Shown in pieces: positions 8,278 through 15,986 of a DNA stretch of 64,000 nt (its first letter is position 1; each line of letters opens with the position of its first letter). This DNA is from Cupriavidus pampae. Lineage in GTDB: Bacteria > Pseudomonadota > Gammaproteobacteria > Burkholderiales > Burkholderiaceae. Location: the NCBI RefSeq assembly GCF_914271485.1, contig NZ_CAJZAG010000006.1, forward strand, positions 310,001 to 374,000, read 5' to 3'. The notes under the pieces were generated by a model. The model had not been told where the DNA came from and did no database searches. It saw nothing but the letters and a program-made list of their open reading frames with translations. A program made the position numbers and the translations under genes.

Positions 8278-9270
8278 ATGGCTTCTTCCTCTCGCATGCC
8301 GATTCTCGCGGCCCTCGCTCTGGCCGGCGCTGCCAGTCTGACCGCAACGACCGTTGCCCAGGCCGCCGACGCCTACCCGAGCAAACCGATCCGTCTGATC
8401 GTCGCCTATCCGACCGGCGGTATCAGCGATACCGTGGCGCGCGCGCTGGCCGATCGTCTTTCCGCGCAGATGGGTGCATCGGTGGTGGTGGAGAATCGCG
8501 CGGGCGCGGGCGGCAGCATCGGCATCGATGCGGTCGCGAAGGCGGCGCCCGATGGCTACACGATCGGCTTCGCCTCGACGAGCCCGGTAACGCTCAACCC
8601 GCATGTGGGCCGCGTCAACTACGATCCCCAGCACGACATCGCTCCGGTGATGAGCGTGATGTATTCCCCGGTGCTGGTGATTGCCACCCAGAGTTTCACG
8701 GGGCAGTCGTTCCAGGACCTGATTACGCAGTCGCGCGCCAAGCCGGGCTCGGTGCGCTGGGCCACGTCGGGCCTCGGCACCGTCGGGCACGTGATGCTGG
8801 AACAGGTGAAGGCGAAGTCGAAGGCCGACGTGACGCTCATCCCATACAAGGGCGGCGGCCAGCAGATGAACGACGCGCTCGGCGGCCAGTTCGAGGTGAT
8901 GAGCACCAATGCGAGCCCGCAGCTGACCGGGCAAATGCAGGCAGGCAAGCTGCGCGCGATTGCCGTGGGCGCGCCGAAGCGGATCGAGAGCCTGCCGAAC
9001 GTGCCGACGATGGCCGAGCTCGGGTATCAGAAGGCCAACCTGACGTCGACGTTCGGCGTGTTCGCGCCGGGCAAGACGCCGGCGGCGATCGTCAACCGCC
9101 TCAATGCGGAGCTGAACAAGGCGCTGACCTCGCCCGAGGTGCGCGAGCGCCTGCTGCGCGATGGCGAGGTGCCGACCGGTGGTACCGCCGCGCAGTTCGC
9201 GGCGGCCATCCACACCGAGTACGACGACAACGCGCGCATCGTCAAGGAAGCGGGCATCAAGGCGGATTGA
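8278..9270 (+). CDS. Bug-family tripartite tricarboxylate transporter substrate-binding protein
   Basis: A 330-residue periplasmic binding protein. Its signal peptide covers about residues 1-31 (cleavage near AQA-AD), and the mature part opens with YPSKPIRLIVAYPTGGISDTVAR, the hallmark of the Bug/TctC family. Later motifs include VVVENRAGAGGSIG and a PDGYTIGFAS stretch. Such proteins bind small organic acids and feed TctAB-type carriers or sensors. No tctA or tctB lies nearby, so this is one of the many orphan Bug proteins of Burkholderiales. The ATG at 8278 directly precedes the signal peptide, and the longer frame from 8182 overlaps the preceding gene. Confidence 0.93.
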   Translation: MASSSRMPILAALALAGAASLTATTVAQAADAYPSKPIRLIVAYPTGGISDTVARALADRLSAQMGASVVVENRAGAGGSIGIDAVAKAAPDGYTIGFASTSPVTLNPHVGRVNYDPQHDIAPVMSVMYSPVLVIATQSFTGQSFQDLITQSRAKPGSVRWATSGLGTVGHVMLEQVKAKSKADVTLIPYKGGGQQMNDALGGQFEVMSTNASPQLTGQMQAGKLRAIAVGAPKRIESLPNVPTMAELGYQKANLTSTFGVFAPGKTPAAIVNRLNAELNKALTSPEVRERLLRDGEVPTGGTAAQFAAAIHTEYDDNARIVKEAGIKAD

Positions 9271-9293
9271 GACGGCGCCCGCTCGGCCGGGCG

Positions 9294-10010
9294 CTACACC
9301 GCATCGAGGCGGCTGCCGAGGCCGTGGACCGTACGCAGGTCCACGCCGTTGTGCGGCCATAGCTCGAGCTTGCCGCGCACGCGCGACAGATGGCTGTCGA
9401 TGGTGCGCGCGCCCTCGGCGAGCGCACCCTGCCAGACCTGATCGATCATCAGCCTGCGCGTGACCAGCGCGCCGAGATTGCGGAACAGCAGCAGCGCCAG
9501 CGCGAACTCTTTCGGTGCCAGCCGCACGCTGCGATCGCGCAACCAGACGCGGCGGTCGCCCAGGTCGAACCGATAGCGGCCATACACCAGTTCCGGGATG
9601 TCGTCGTCGGGCAGGCGGCCCGTATCGCCAGCACGCCGAAATGGCGCAGCCGCGCGTCGTGCCAATGCTTCCAGCCGCGCGACCAGTTCGCGCTCGCGCA
9701 CCGGTTTGCGCAGGCAGGCATCGGCGCCGTCGGCAAGGCAGGCCACCACTTCGGCCTCTTCATCGGTATCGGACAAGACCATCAGCGGCACGCCGTGGCC
9801 GAACGACTGCCGCACGATGCGCACAAGTTCGCGCACGTCCGCATCGGCGTGATCGCAGTCGAGCAGCAGCGCATCGAAGCCCTGATGCCGCAGCGCGTCG
9901 ATCAGCGCGGTGCCATGGCGGAATCGCATGCAGCGATGCGCGCCGCGACGCAGCGCGCGCTCGAGCTGCATCGCGCGCATCGGATCGTCATCGAGCACTG
10001 CAATATCCAT
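9294..10010 (-). CDS. Orphan OmpR/PhoB-type response regulator
   Basis: A 238-residue two-component regulator. The receiver domain (residues 1-115) has the acidic pocket D7-D8-D9 (VLDDDP), the phospho-acceptor D51 in ALLLDCDHAD and the conserved Lys in LRKPVRE. A winged-helix DNA-binding domain (about 140-238) ends in RTIDSHLSRVRGKLE and VHGLGSRL. I start it at 10010 because ggaagg lies just upstream. The frame to 10109 is open but runs into the divergent promoter region. No histidine kinase is encoded nearby. It is paired head-to-head with another OmpR-type regulator across 173 bp. Confidence 0.88.
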   Translation of the reverse strand: MDIAVLDDDPMRAMQLERALRRGAHRCMRFRHGTALIDALRHQGFDALLLDCDHADADVRELVRIVRQSFGHGVPLMVLSDTDEEAEVVACLADGADACLRKPVRERELVARLEALARRAAAPFRRAGDTGRLPDDDIPELVYGRYRFDLGDRRVWLRDRSVRLAPKEFALALLLFRNLGALVTRRLMIDQVWQGALAEGARTIDSHLSRVRGKLELWPHNGVDLRTVHGLGSRLDAV

Positions 10011-10183
10011 GGCAGCGTTCCTTCCGCAATCGTCTGGGCAGGACGTCATGGTAGAAGTCCGCGCCGCGCGCGCGAAGTAAACTTTTGTTGCGGACTGCAG
10101 AATGAGCATCGTCTCATTTGCAGCGGCCCCATGGCCGTCTCTAATAACCGCTGGAGCGCCCGAGTGCGCGCACAGAGACGACG
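10011..10183. promoter_or_regulatory. Shared intergenic region between two divergent response-regulator genes
   Basis: A 173-bp region that must hold the promoters of both regulators. It contains an AT-richer centre (AAACTTTTGTTGC near 10080-10092) and two ATG-proximal purine stretches. No convincing -35/-10 pair can be fixed by eye. Confidence 0.45.
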
Positions 10184-11023
10184 ATGGGAATTACGATTGC
10201 TTCGCTCGAAGACGATCTCGCGGACGCCGCGCTGATCCGCGAGACCGTGGCGACGGCCGGACATGCCTGCACCACCTTCACATGCGGCTGCCAGCTGCTG
10301 CGTGCGTTGCGCGCGACCGCCTACGACCTGCTGCTGCTCGAATGGAACGTGCCGGGCGTGTCGGGGCGCGAGGTGCTGGCGTGGGTACGCGCGCATCTGG
10401 ATCCACGCCTGCCCGTGATGTTCCTGAGCGTGCGCGACGACGAGCTCGATATCGTCGATATGCTAGTGGCCGGCGCGGACGACTATCTGGTCAAGCCAAT
10501 TCGGCCGGCCGAGCTGGTCGCGCGCATCCAGGCGCTGGCGCGCCGCGCGTATCCGGAAAGCCTGCCCGCCGGCGCCACGGTGGCGCGCGGGTGCTTCGTG
10601 TTCGATGGCGCCGCGCGCACGGTCATGCGCGCCGGGCGCGAGGTCACGCTGACGCCGAAGGAGTTCGACCTCGCGATGCTGCTGTTCCGCTACGAGGGCC
10701 GCGTGGTATCGCGCGAGCATATGGTGGCCGCCGTATGGGGCCGCGACCTTGCGCCACTGTCACGCACGATCGACACGCATGTCTCGCGCGTGCGCACCAA
10801 GCTGCAGCTCGTGGAGTCGCTGGGCGCGCGGCTGGCGCCGGTCTACACGCATGGCTACCGGCTCGAACTGTTCGAGGGCGAGCCACCGCCAAAGCTGCCC
10901 CGGCGGCCGCCGCTCGAGGTGTTCGCGCCTGACCGGTTCACGGTGCCAGCGCCGCCATACAGAACGACGGCAAGACGCGCGGCCAATAAAAAAGGCGCCC
11001 GAAGGCGCCTTTCCATCAGCTGA
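10184..11023 (+). CDS. Orphan OmpR-type response regulator with Glu at the phospho-Asp position
   Basis: A 279-residue regulator with a receiver domain (1-115) and a winged-helix output domain (about 135-230, ending YTHGYRLELF). The acidic pocket E9-D10-D11 (SLEDD) and the conserved Lys in YLVKPIRP are present, but the expected phospho-acceptor is Glu53 (LLLLEWNVPG). Glu can mimic a phosphorylated Asp, so the protein may be constitutively active or controlled in another way. About 45 residues of basic, Pro-rich tail follow the DNA-binding domain, and their last codons overlap the porin terminator. It is divergent from a second orphan regulator and convergent with the porin gene. No kinase lies nearby. 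Confidence 0.88.
   Translation: MGITIASLEDDLADAALIRETVATAGHACTTFTCGCQLLRALRATAYDLLLLEWNVPGVSGREVLAWVRAHLDPRLPVMFLSVRDDELDIVDMLVAGADDYLVKPIRPAELVARIQALARRAYPESLPAGATVARGCFVFDGAARTVMRAGREVTLTPKEFDLAMLLFRYEGRVVSREHMVAAVWGRDLAPLSRTIDTHVSRVRTKLQLVESLGARLAPVYTHGYRLELFEGEPPPKLPRRPPLEVFAPDRFTVPAPPYRTTARRAANKKGARRRLSIS
10988..11012 (-). terminator. Rho-independent terminator of the porin gene, inside the 3' coding end of the regulator
   Basis: On the minus strand AAAGGCGCC (11012-11004) and GGCGCCTTT (10999-10991) form a 9-bp stem with a TTCG tetraloop, followed by six T residues (complement of 10988-10993). This is a textbook terminator for the porin transcript. It sits within the last 12 codons of the regulator on the plus strand, where it could also slow or stop the opposing transcript. 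Confidence 0.88.
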
Positions 11024-11049
11024 CAAGCGGATCGTGCGATCCGCGACGA

Positions 11050-12126
11050 TCAGAAGATGTGGCGGATACCAGCGCCAAAGCCGGTCTGGTTGTTCTTGCC
11101 CGGCAGATTCGCCTCGGCAGCACCAGTGACCTTGTTGAAGTCCACGGTACCGTAGACCTGCGTGCGCTTCGACAGCGAGTACTCGGCCAGCAGCACGCCC
11201 GTGTAACGGTTGCCGCTGGCGTCGTTCACGCCGTACGCGTTCTTGATGTGGTCGCCGTAGAACACACCGGTCACGGCCAGGGCCGGCGTCGCCTGGTAGG
11301 TCGCGCCGATGTAGCCGATCATGTCCTGACGCGGGTTCGCGCCATAGTTACGCGTGGCTGCGGGCGGCAGCTTGGAGGGGTTCGGCGAGAAGAAGTTCGC
11401 GTCGAGCGTGCCGGTGCTGTCGCGGCCGCCAACATAGCCCAGGAACAGCTTTGCGGGTCCGATGGTGTACTTACCCGCGGCGCCCCACATTTGCTGCTTG
11501 TTGCTGTTGATGTCCTTGATTTCCTGATACACACCGCCGAAGCCGAACGGTCCGAACTCATAGGCAGCGCGTGCGCCCCAGTACGAGCTCTTGGTCGTGC
11601 TGCCCGGCACTTCGCCGAAGCCGTAGCTGGCGCCGACGCTCAGGCCGCTGAAGGCGCCCGAGTAGCTGACCACGTTGTTGTTACGGAACTGCGTCAGGAA
11701 GAACGGCCACGCGTTGTTGTCGTAGTTGCCGATCGTCAGGGGATCGTAGTCGCCGAAGAAGTTAAAGCCTTCGGTGTACTGACGGCCCAGCTTGACGGCA
11801 CCGAAATCACCCGAGAGACCCACGTAGGCTTGACGACCGAACAGCGAACCGTTCTGGTTGGCACGGCCCGTATCAGGGTCGAAGCCGTTTTCCAGCTGGA
11901 AGATTGCCTTCAGGTTGTTACCGAGCGCTTCCGCGCCCTTCAGGCCCCAGCGGCTGTTGGTGATAGCGCCGTTGGTCAGTTGGGTCTGGCTGTGGTTGGC
12001 AGCGTCCGCGTTGGTCTGGTAGCGGATGGACTGGTCCACGATCCCGTACAGCGTCACCGACGTCTGGGCGTAGGCGCTGCCCGCGCACAGCGAGCCGATA
12101 GCGAGAGTCAGTAGCGATTTCTTCAT
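11050..12126 (-). CDS. Outer-membrane trimeric porin (Burkholderiales OmpC-like)
   Basis: A 358-residue general diffusion porin. A 20-residue signal peptide (MKKSLLTLAIGSLCAGSAYA) precedes mature QTSVTLYGIVDQSIRY. The protein shows the usual alternating beta strands, a constriction-loop candidate around FGDYDPLTIGNYDNN, and the obligatory C-terminal Phe (GAGIRHIF) needed for Bam recognition. A purine-rich AAAAGGAG ribosome site lies close upstream. Highly expressed porins usually carry strong terminators, and this one has a clear one about 40 bp after its stop. Ion selectivity cannot be read from sequence alone. Confidence 0.95.
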   Translation of the reverse strand: MKKSLLTLAIGSLCAGSAYAQTSVTLYGIVDQSIRYQTNADAANHSQTQLTNGAITNSRWGLKGAEALGNNLKAIFQLENGFDPDTGRANQNGSLFGRQAYVGLSGDFGAVKLGRQYTEGFNFFGDYDPLTIGNYDNNAWPFFLTQFRNNNVVSYSGAFSGLSVGASYGFGEVPGSTTKSSYWGARAAYEFGPFGFGGVYQEIKDINSNKQQMWGAAGKYTIGPAKLFLGYVGGRDSTGTLDANFFSPNPSKLPPAATRNYGANPRQDMIGYIGATYQATPALAVTGVFYGDHIKNAYGVNDASGNRYTGVLLAEYSLSKRTQVYGTVDFNKVTGAAEANLPGKNNQTGFGAGIRHIF

Positions 12127-12451
12127 GGTGCTCCTTTTCTGTCTTGTGGTGTTCGCGGCCGGATCACGGCGCGAATGGTCTACGTTTTCTGTAAACGCCG
12201 CGAAAATTTAACAAAAGGCTGAACTTTTCGACATAAAACTGAACTAGAGGCGGCGTTCAGGAAGACATTTGGTGCAAATCCGTTGGTTTGCCGCTACACC
12301 CTGTCACACACGCGACTTCATGGTGCGGTGCGGCAAGCGCCAGGACGGTGCACACCGACCCACAACGGGTATGCAGAAAGGGAGCGAGGGGGGAGGTGAG
12401 GAGCATGCAGGATCTGCATGTTGCAGTGCCGCAATCCCCACGAAGGTAGGA

Positions 12452-12515
12452 AGGGTTACTACCGAGCCGGCGCGAATGCGCTCAGGGTTACTACGGAGAC
12501 GGCGCGAACGCGCCG
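12452..12515. repeat. Two tandem 32-bp repeats downstream of minE
   Basis: Units at 12452-12483 and 12484-12515 both begin AGGGTTACTAC and continue with GAG-CGGCGCGAA-GCG. They match at 27 of 32 positions by eye. They lie immediately downstream of the minCDE operon. Function unknown. Confidence 0.75.
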
Positions 12516-12519
12516 TCTC
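12496..12519 (-). terminator. Perfect 11-bp inverted repeat after minE
   Basis: GAGACGGCGCG (12496-12506) is the exact reverse complement of CGCGCCGTCTC (12509-12519), with a 2-base spacer. It lies 17 bp past the minE stop. No T-run follows on the minus strand, so it may protect the 3' end or work with Rho rather than being an intrinsic terminator. Confidence 0.5.
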
Positions 12520-12536
12520 GGGGTCATTGCCGCGGG

Positions 12537-12791
12537 TCAGCCCTGCGGAATTTCGATCTTGATATCGAGCACCTCGAGATTGTCCTGGCGCTCGAGGTTC
12601 ACGCGCAGATCCTGGTCGCTGATCTTCACATACTTCGAAATCACGGCGACCAGCTCGCGCTGCAGCGCGGGCAGGTAATCGGCGGGCGCCGAATGGCCAC
12701 TGCGCTCGTGGGCCAGAATGATCTGCAGCCGCTCCTTGGCGACCGAAGCGGATTTCTTCTTTTCCCCCAGCAGGAAGGACAGGATCGACAT
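12537..12791 (-). CDS. minE: Cell division topological specificity factor MinE
   Basis: An 84-residue protein that displaces MinC from MinD and stimulates MinD ATPase, producing the pole-to-pole oscillation that keeps the FtsZ ring at mid-cell. The N-terminal membrane helix ([22 protein letters not shown]) is followed by the anti-MinCD segment [10 protein letters not shown] and a topological specificity domain ending KIEIPQG. Length is normal. It is the last gene of minC-minD-minE, starting 13 bp after minD with an aggag-type ribosome site. The longer frame up to 12911 runs inside minD and is not real. Confidence 0.97.
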   Translation of the reverse strand: MSILSFLLGEKKKSASVAKERLQIILAHERSGHSAPADYLPALQRELVAVISKYVKISDQDLRVNLERQDNLEVLDIKIEIPQG

Positions 12792-12804
12792 GGAATAGTC
12801 CTCC

Positions 12805-13617
12805 TTACTTGTTGCCGAAGATGCGCGAGAGCAGTCCCGGCTTCTGATAGTCGGTGAAACGCATGGGCTTGTCCTTGCCGAGGAAGCGGTCCACGACGTC
12901 GCCATACGCATCGGCCACGTCGGTGCCTTCCAGGTGGATCGCGGGCGTCCCCTGGTTGGAAGCGTGCAGCACCGCCTCGGATTCCGGGACCACGCCGATC
13001 AGTTTGATGCGCAGAATCTCCTGAATATCCTGGAGCGACAACATTTCTCCGCCATGCACGCGCTTCGGGTTGTAACGCGTGATCAGCAAGTGCTCCTTGA
13101 TAGGCTCGCCTTCGCTCGCGCGCTTGGTCTTGGAGGCCAGGATGCCGAGGATGCGGTCCGAATCACGTACCGACGACACTTCGGGGTTGGTCACCACGAG
13201 CGCCTCGTCGGCGAAGTACATCGCCATCAGCGCACCGGTCTCGATGCCGGCCGGCGAGTCGCAGACGATGAACTCGAAGTCCATTTCCTTCAGGTTGTTG
13301 ATGACCTTTTCCACGCCATCACGCGTCAGGGCATCCTTGTCGCGCGTCTGCGAGGCCGGCAGGATGAACAGGTTTTCGCACTTCTTGTCCTTGATCAGCG
13401 CCTGATGGAGGTTCGCTTCGCCCTGGACCACGTTGATCAGGTCGTACACCACGCGGCGTTCGCAACCCATGATCAGGTCGAGGTTGCGCAGGCCCACGTC
13501 GAAGTCGATCACGACGGTCTTGTGGCCTCGCAGGGCCAGGCCGGCGGCAAAGCTGGCACTAGTGGTGGTCTTGCCGACGCCTCCCTTGCCGGAGGTCACT
13601 ACGATGATTTTTGCCAT
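12805..13617 (-). CDS. minD: Septum site-determining ATPase MinD
   Basis: A 270-residue membrane-associated ATPase that recruits MinC and MinE to the inner membrane. The deviant Walker A motif [10 protein letters not shown] (residues 9-18, with signature Lys11), the [13 protein letters not shown] switch region and the [15 protein letters not shown] segment are all conserved. The last dozen residues ([14 protein letters not shown]) form the amphipathic membrane-targeting helix. It is the middle gene of minCDE, with a 52-bp spacer after minC. Confidence 0.98.
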   Translation of the reverse strand: MAKIIVVTSGKGGVGKTTTSASFAAGLALRGHKTVVIDFDVGLRNLDLIMGCERRVVYDLINVVQGEANLHQALIKDKKCENLFILPASQTRDKDALTRDGVEKVINNLKEMDFEFIVCDSPAGIETGALMAMYFADEALVVTNPEVSSVRDSDRILGILASKTKRASEGEPIKEHLLITRYNPKRVHGGEMLSLQDIQEILRIKLIGVVPESEAVLHASNQGTPAIHLEGTDVADAYGDVVDRFLGKDKPMRFTDYQKPGLLSRIFGNK

Positions 13618-13669
13618 GGCTCTTTGGTCCAGTAAGGGTGCTAGATAGATCGGTCCCGGTCCCCGCGCG

Positions 13670-14482
13670 TCACTTCATCCGCAGCGGCTCGAGGATCAGT
13701 TTTTCGTCGGCCAGGCGAACCTGGGCGGATTTGCCGAGCACATTGGCCGGAAGCGTCTGCTCCGCGGTCCGGTAGATGCCAGCGATGGAAATCAGTTCGG
13801 GCTCCAGGCACGTGCAGAAGATGCGAGCGTCGTGGTTGCCCTTGACACCCGCCAGCGCGCGGCCGCGCAGCGGGGCGTAGATATGGATATTGCCTTCCGC
13901 GATCACCTCGGCGCCGTAGCTGACGAGGTCGAGAATCACCACGTCGCCCGGCGCATAGACCTGCTGGCCCGAGCGCAGCGGCCGGTCGATCAGCATGGTC
14001 GGGACCGCGCGCGCGGTGGCGGCGGCCACGATGCCGGCCACATCCGATACTGTCGCGGCGGCGGGCGCCGGGGCTGGCGCAGCAGCGGGTACGTCCGCAA
14101 CCGCCTCGGCGGCGTCGGTGGAAGCGTCGGGCACGGGCTCGGCGGCTTCTTCCCGACCACCGCGTCGGCTCTGGCTATCCAGCAGCGGCAAGCCATAGGC
14201 TTCCGCCCATTCGCGCTGGTCCGCGCGGGCCACCACGCCAATGGCGCGGGCGCGCAACGTGCCCAGGGTCTCGATCAGCCGGTCGATGCCGACCCGTTCG
14301 TCGCCTTCCAGGCGACGCAGGTCCAGCGCGATGACGTCATTGGAGAAGAAATCGGGGGTCGCTTCAAAGCGGGAGAGGAGGTCGTCCCGCAGGGCGTCCG
14401 TGTCCGCGGTCTTGAGAGCGAGAAGGAGGGCGTCGACATTGCCACTTCGCAGCTCGAAGCGTGGCGATTTCTTCTGGGACAT
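13670..14482 (-). CDS. minC: Septum site-determining protein MinC (FtsZ inhibitor)
   Basis: About 270 residues. It blocks FtsZ polymerisation at the poles when bound to MinD. The N-terminal FtsZ-binding domain spans roughly residues 1-105 ([17 protein letters not shown]). A long Ala/Pro/Val-rich linker (about 118-160) is followed by the right-handed beta-helix domain that dimerises and binds MinD ([29 protein letters not shown]). I use the start at 14482 ([12 protein letters not shown]), as in related species. An in-frame ATG at 14509 has a better-placed GGAG and would add nine residues. It is the first gene of minCDE. Confidence 0.95.
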   Translation of the reverse strand: MSQKKSPRFELRSGNVDALLLALKTADTDALRDDLLSRFEATPDFFSNDVIALDLRRLEGDERVGIDRLIETLGTLRARAIGVVARADQREWAEAYGLPLLDSQSRRGGREEAAEPVPDASTDAAEAVADVPAAAPAPAPAAATVSDVAGIVAAATARAVPTMLIDRPLRSGQQVYAPGDVVILDLVSYGAEVIAEGNIHIYAPLRGRALAGVKGNHDARIFCTCLEPELISIAGIYRTAEQTLPANVLGKSAQVRLADEKLILEPLRMK

Positions 14483-14658
14483 AGCCGGGTGACCGTGGAA
14501 ATGCGACATTCTAACGTCGTCTCCGCGGCGAACTGTAACAATTCGCCAGTTGATTGCCGCAGGTGCCCGATGGTCGCCATACCGGGTGTCAGAGTGACGC
14601 CGATGCCCGCAGCCCCCTGACTCTTGCTAGGATGCCGCATCCAGAAAAAGGAATACCC

Positions 14659-15630
14659 ATGGGTGCAGTGGTCAATTGCGTGGCCTATCGCAATGGCAAG
14701 AAGCTCGGCACGGTCGACGTCGATGCGATTTCCGACGTGCTGGCGGAGGACGACACGTTCGTCTGGCTGGGCCTGCATGAGCCGGACCTCCCGTTGCTGC
14801 GCAAGGTACAGCGCGAATTCGGACTGCATGACCTCGCGGTGGAAGACGCGCTCGACGCGCACCAGCGGCCCAAGATCGAGACCTACGGCGATTCGGTCTT
14901 TATCGTGCTGAACACCGCGCAGCTGGTGGACGAGGAGGTGGTGGTCGGCGAGACCCATATCTTCGTGGGCCCGCGCTACGTGGTATCGGTGCGCCACGGG
15001 GCCAGCAGCACGTACACGCCGGTGCGGGAACGCTGCGAGCAGGACCCGGCGGGGCTTGCGCACGGGCCGGGCTATGTGCTGTACGCGCTGATGGATTTCG
15101 TGGTCGATCACTACCTGCCCATCGTCAATCGGCTCGAGGACACGTTCGAGAAGCTCGAGCAGAACATCTTCCGCGACGAGTTCGATCGCGCGGCGCTGGA
15201 ACGCCTTTATCGGATCAAAAGCCAGGTGCTGCGGCTGCGCAACGCGGTATTTCCGGTGGAGGACATCTGCAGCCAGCTGATTCGCCTGCATGAGAACCTC
15301 GTGCCGAAGGAGCTGCGCGCGTACTTCCGCGATATCGAGGACCACGCCAGCCGCGTGGTGCGCACGCTCGACGTGGTGCGCGAAATGCTGACCACCGCGG
15401 TGCAGGTCAATCTGGCGCTGGTAACCGTGGCGCAGAACGAGGTGGTCAAGCGCCTTGCGGGCTGGGGCGCGATACTGGCGATTCCGACCGTGGTGTTCAG
15501 CCTGTATGGCATGAACTTCGAATGGATGCCCGAGCTCAAATTCCATTACGCCTATCCGATCGTGGTCGGTTTCACCGCCGTGGCCTGCGGCGGCCTCTGG
15601 CGCAAGCTGCATCGGGCCGGATGGCTCTGA
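14659..15630 (+). CDS. corA: CorA-family magnesium/divalent cation transporter
   Basis: A 323-residue inner-membrane channel for Mg2+ (possibly Co2+/Ni2+). A long cytoplasmic alpha/beta and helical domain is followed by two C-terminal membrane helices separated by the signature YGMNF loop (VVFSLYGMNFEWMPEL). A purine ribosome site (aaaaagga) precedes the ATG at 14659. The frame is open upstream to 14554 but lacks support. It is divergent from minC. An intrinsic terminator follows, and its T-rich tail doubles as the kdp operator. Confidence 0.95.
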   Translation: MGAVVNCVAYRNGKKLGTVDVDAISDVLAEDDTFVWLGLHEPDLPLLRKVQREFGLHDLAVEDALDAHQRPKIETYGDSVFIVLNTAQLVDEEVVVGETHIFVGPRYVVSVRHGASSTYTPVRERCEQDPAGLAHGPGYVLYALMDFVVDHYLPIVNRLEDTFEKLEQNIFRDEFDRAALERLYRIKSQVLRLRNAVFPVEDICSQLIRLHENLVPKELRAYFRDIEDHASRVVRTLDVVREMLTTAVQVNLALVTVAQNEVVKRLAGWGAILAIPTVVFSLYGMNFEWMPELKFHYAYPIVVGFTAVACGGLWRKLHRAGWL

Positions 15631-15641
15631 AATAGGCCCTG

Positions 15642-15676
15642 CGAGCCCGCCCCGGGCTCGTCTTTATATTTTCTTT
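15642..15676 (+). terminator. Rho-independent terminator of corA
   Basis: CGAGCCCG (15642-15649) pairs with CGGGCTCG (15653-15660) around a CCC loop and is followed by the T-rich tract TCTTTATATTTTCTTT. It lies 12 bp after the corA stop. The T tract overlaps the putative KdpE operator. Confidence 0.85.
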
Positions 15677-15679
15677 ACA
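15663..15679 (+). promoter_or_regulatory. Putative KdpE operator for the kdp operon
   Basis: TTTATA (15663-15668), five bases, then TTTACA (15674-15679), followed by a C-run. This is nearly the same order and spacing as the T-rich KdpE site upstream of E. coli kdpFABC (TTTATA-N5-TTTACA). It lies about 80 bp before the first kdp ORF, as expected for an activator. The match is seen directly, and binding is inferred from the E. coli system. I could not fix the -10/-35 elements between 15680 and 15732. Confidence 0.8.
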
Positions 15680-15732
15680 CCCCCCTCCGACCTCTCTACC
15701 CCGTTTTTACCCCTCGATCCCTAACCTCCCAT

Positions 15733-15749
15733 TCGTGAATCACTCACGA
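15733..15749 (+). promoter_or_regulatory. Leader hairpin overlapping the ribosome site of the first kdp ORF
   Basis: TCGTGA (15733-15738) pairs with TCACGA (15744-15749) around a 5-base loop. The right arm covers part of CGAGG (15747-15751), the best Shine-Dalgarno candidate for the ATG at 15760, so folding could reduce translation. Confidence 0.5.
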
Positions 15750-15759
15750 GGCAGTTGCC

Positions 15760-15897
15760 ATGGACGGGATCTATTTCATCGTGTTGTTAGGGTTTGGCGC
15801 GCTCACTGGCGCGCTACTGGCGCTGTGCGCCGCACTGGGCGCACAGCCCCCATCCGAGCCGAACGGGAAGACCGGCGCTGACGAGCGGGGGCGTTGA
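15760..15897 (+). CDS. Small membrane protein encoded upstream of and overlapping kdpF
   Basis: A 45-codon ORF. It begins [20 protein letters not shown], giving one hydrophobic helix over residues 4-28, and then has a polar tail rich in Pro, Gly and charged residues (e.g. [14 protein letters not shown]). A GAGG ribosome site lies 8-9 bases before the ATG. Its TGA overlaps the kdpF ATG in TGATGA, so translation of the two is probably coupled. I recall comparable unnamed short ORFs beginning MDG upstream of kdpF in other proteobacteria. It may stabilise or regulate the Kdp complex like KdpF does, but no function is shown. Confidence 0.72.
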   Translation: MDGIYFIVLLGFGALTGALLALCAALGAQPPSEPNGKTGADERGR

Positions 15898-15986
15898 TGA
15901 ACTGGACCGACCTGCTGAGCGGCGGCCTGGCCGTCGCCATCTTTATCTACCTGCTCGTAGCACTGTTCCGGCCGGAGAAATTCTGA
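15897..15986 (+). CDS. kdpF: K+-transporting ATPase small subunit KdpF
   Basis: A 29-residue single-helix peptide ([20 protein letters not shown] followed by VALFRPEKF) of the high-affinity K+ pump. KdpF fills a lipid-like position and stabilises the KdpFABC complex. The length and the C-terminal RPEKF match the family. Its start overlaps the previous stop, and its TGA overlaps the kdpA ATG (TGATG), so the three frames are translationally linked. It is too short for most automatic gene calls. Confidence 0.95.
   Translation: MNWTDLLSGGLAVAIFIYLLVALFRPEKF

Larger units (their letters stand above)
12127..12536. other. Intergenic region between porin and minE
   Basis: About 410 bp. The first 120 bases are AT-rich for this genome (e.g. 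AAAATTTAACAAAAGG near 12205) and should carry the porin promoter and leader on the minus strand. The remainder shows no plausible gene. The end near minE holds a tandem 32-bp repeat and a hairpin, listed separately. Confidence 0.6.

Noticed and set aside
14275..15612. 445-codon minus-strand frame opposite corA and minC
   Set aside because: His/Arg-rich shadow translation of high-GC genes, with no motif; both genes on this stretch are clearly identified.
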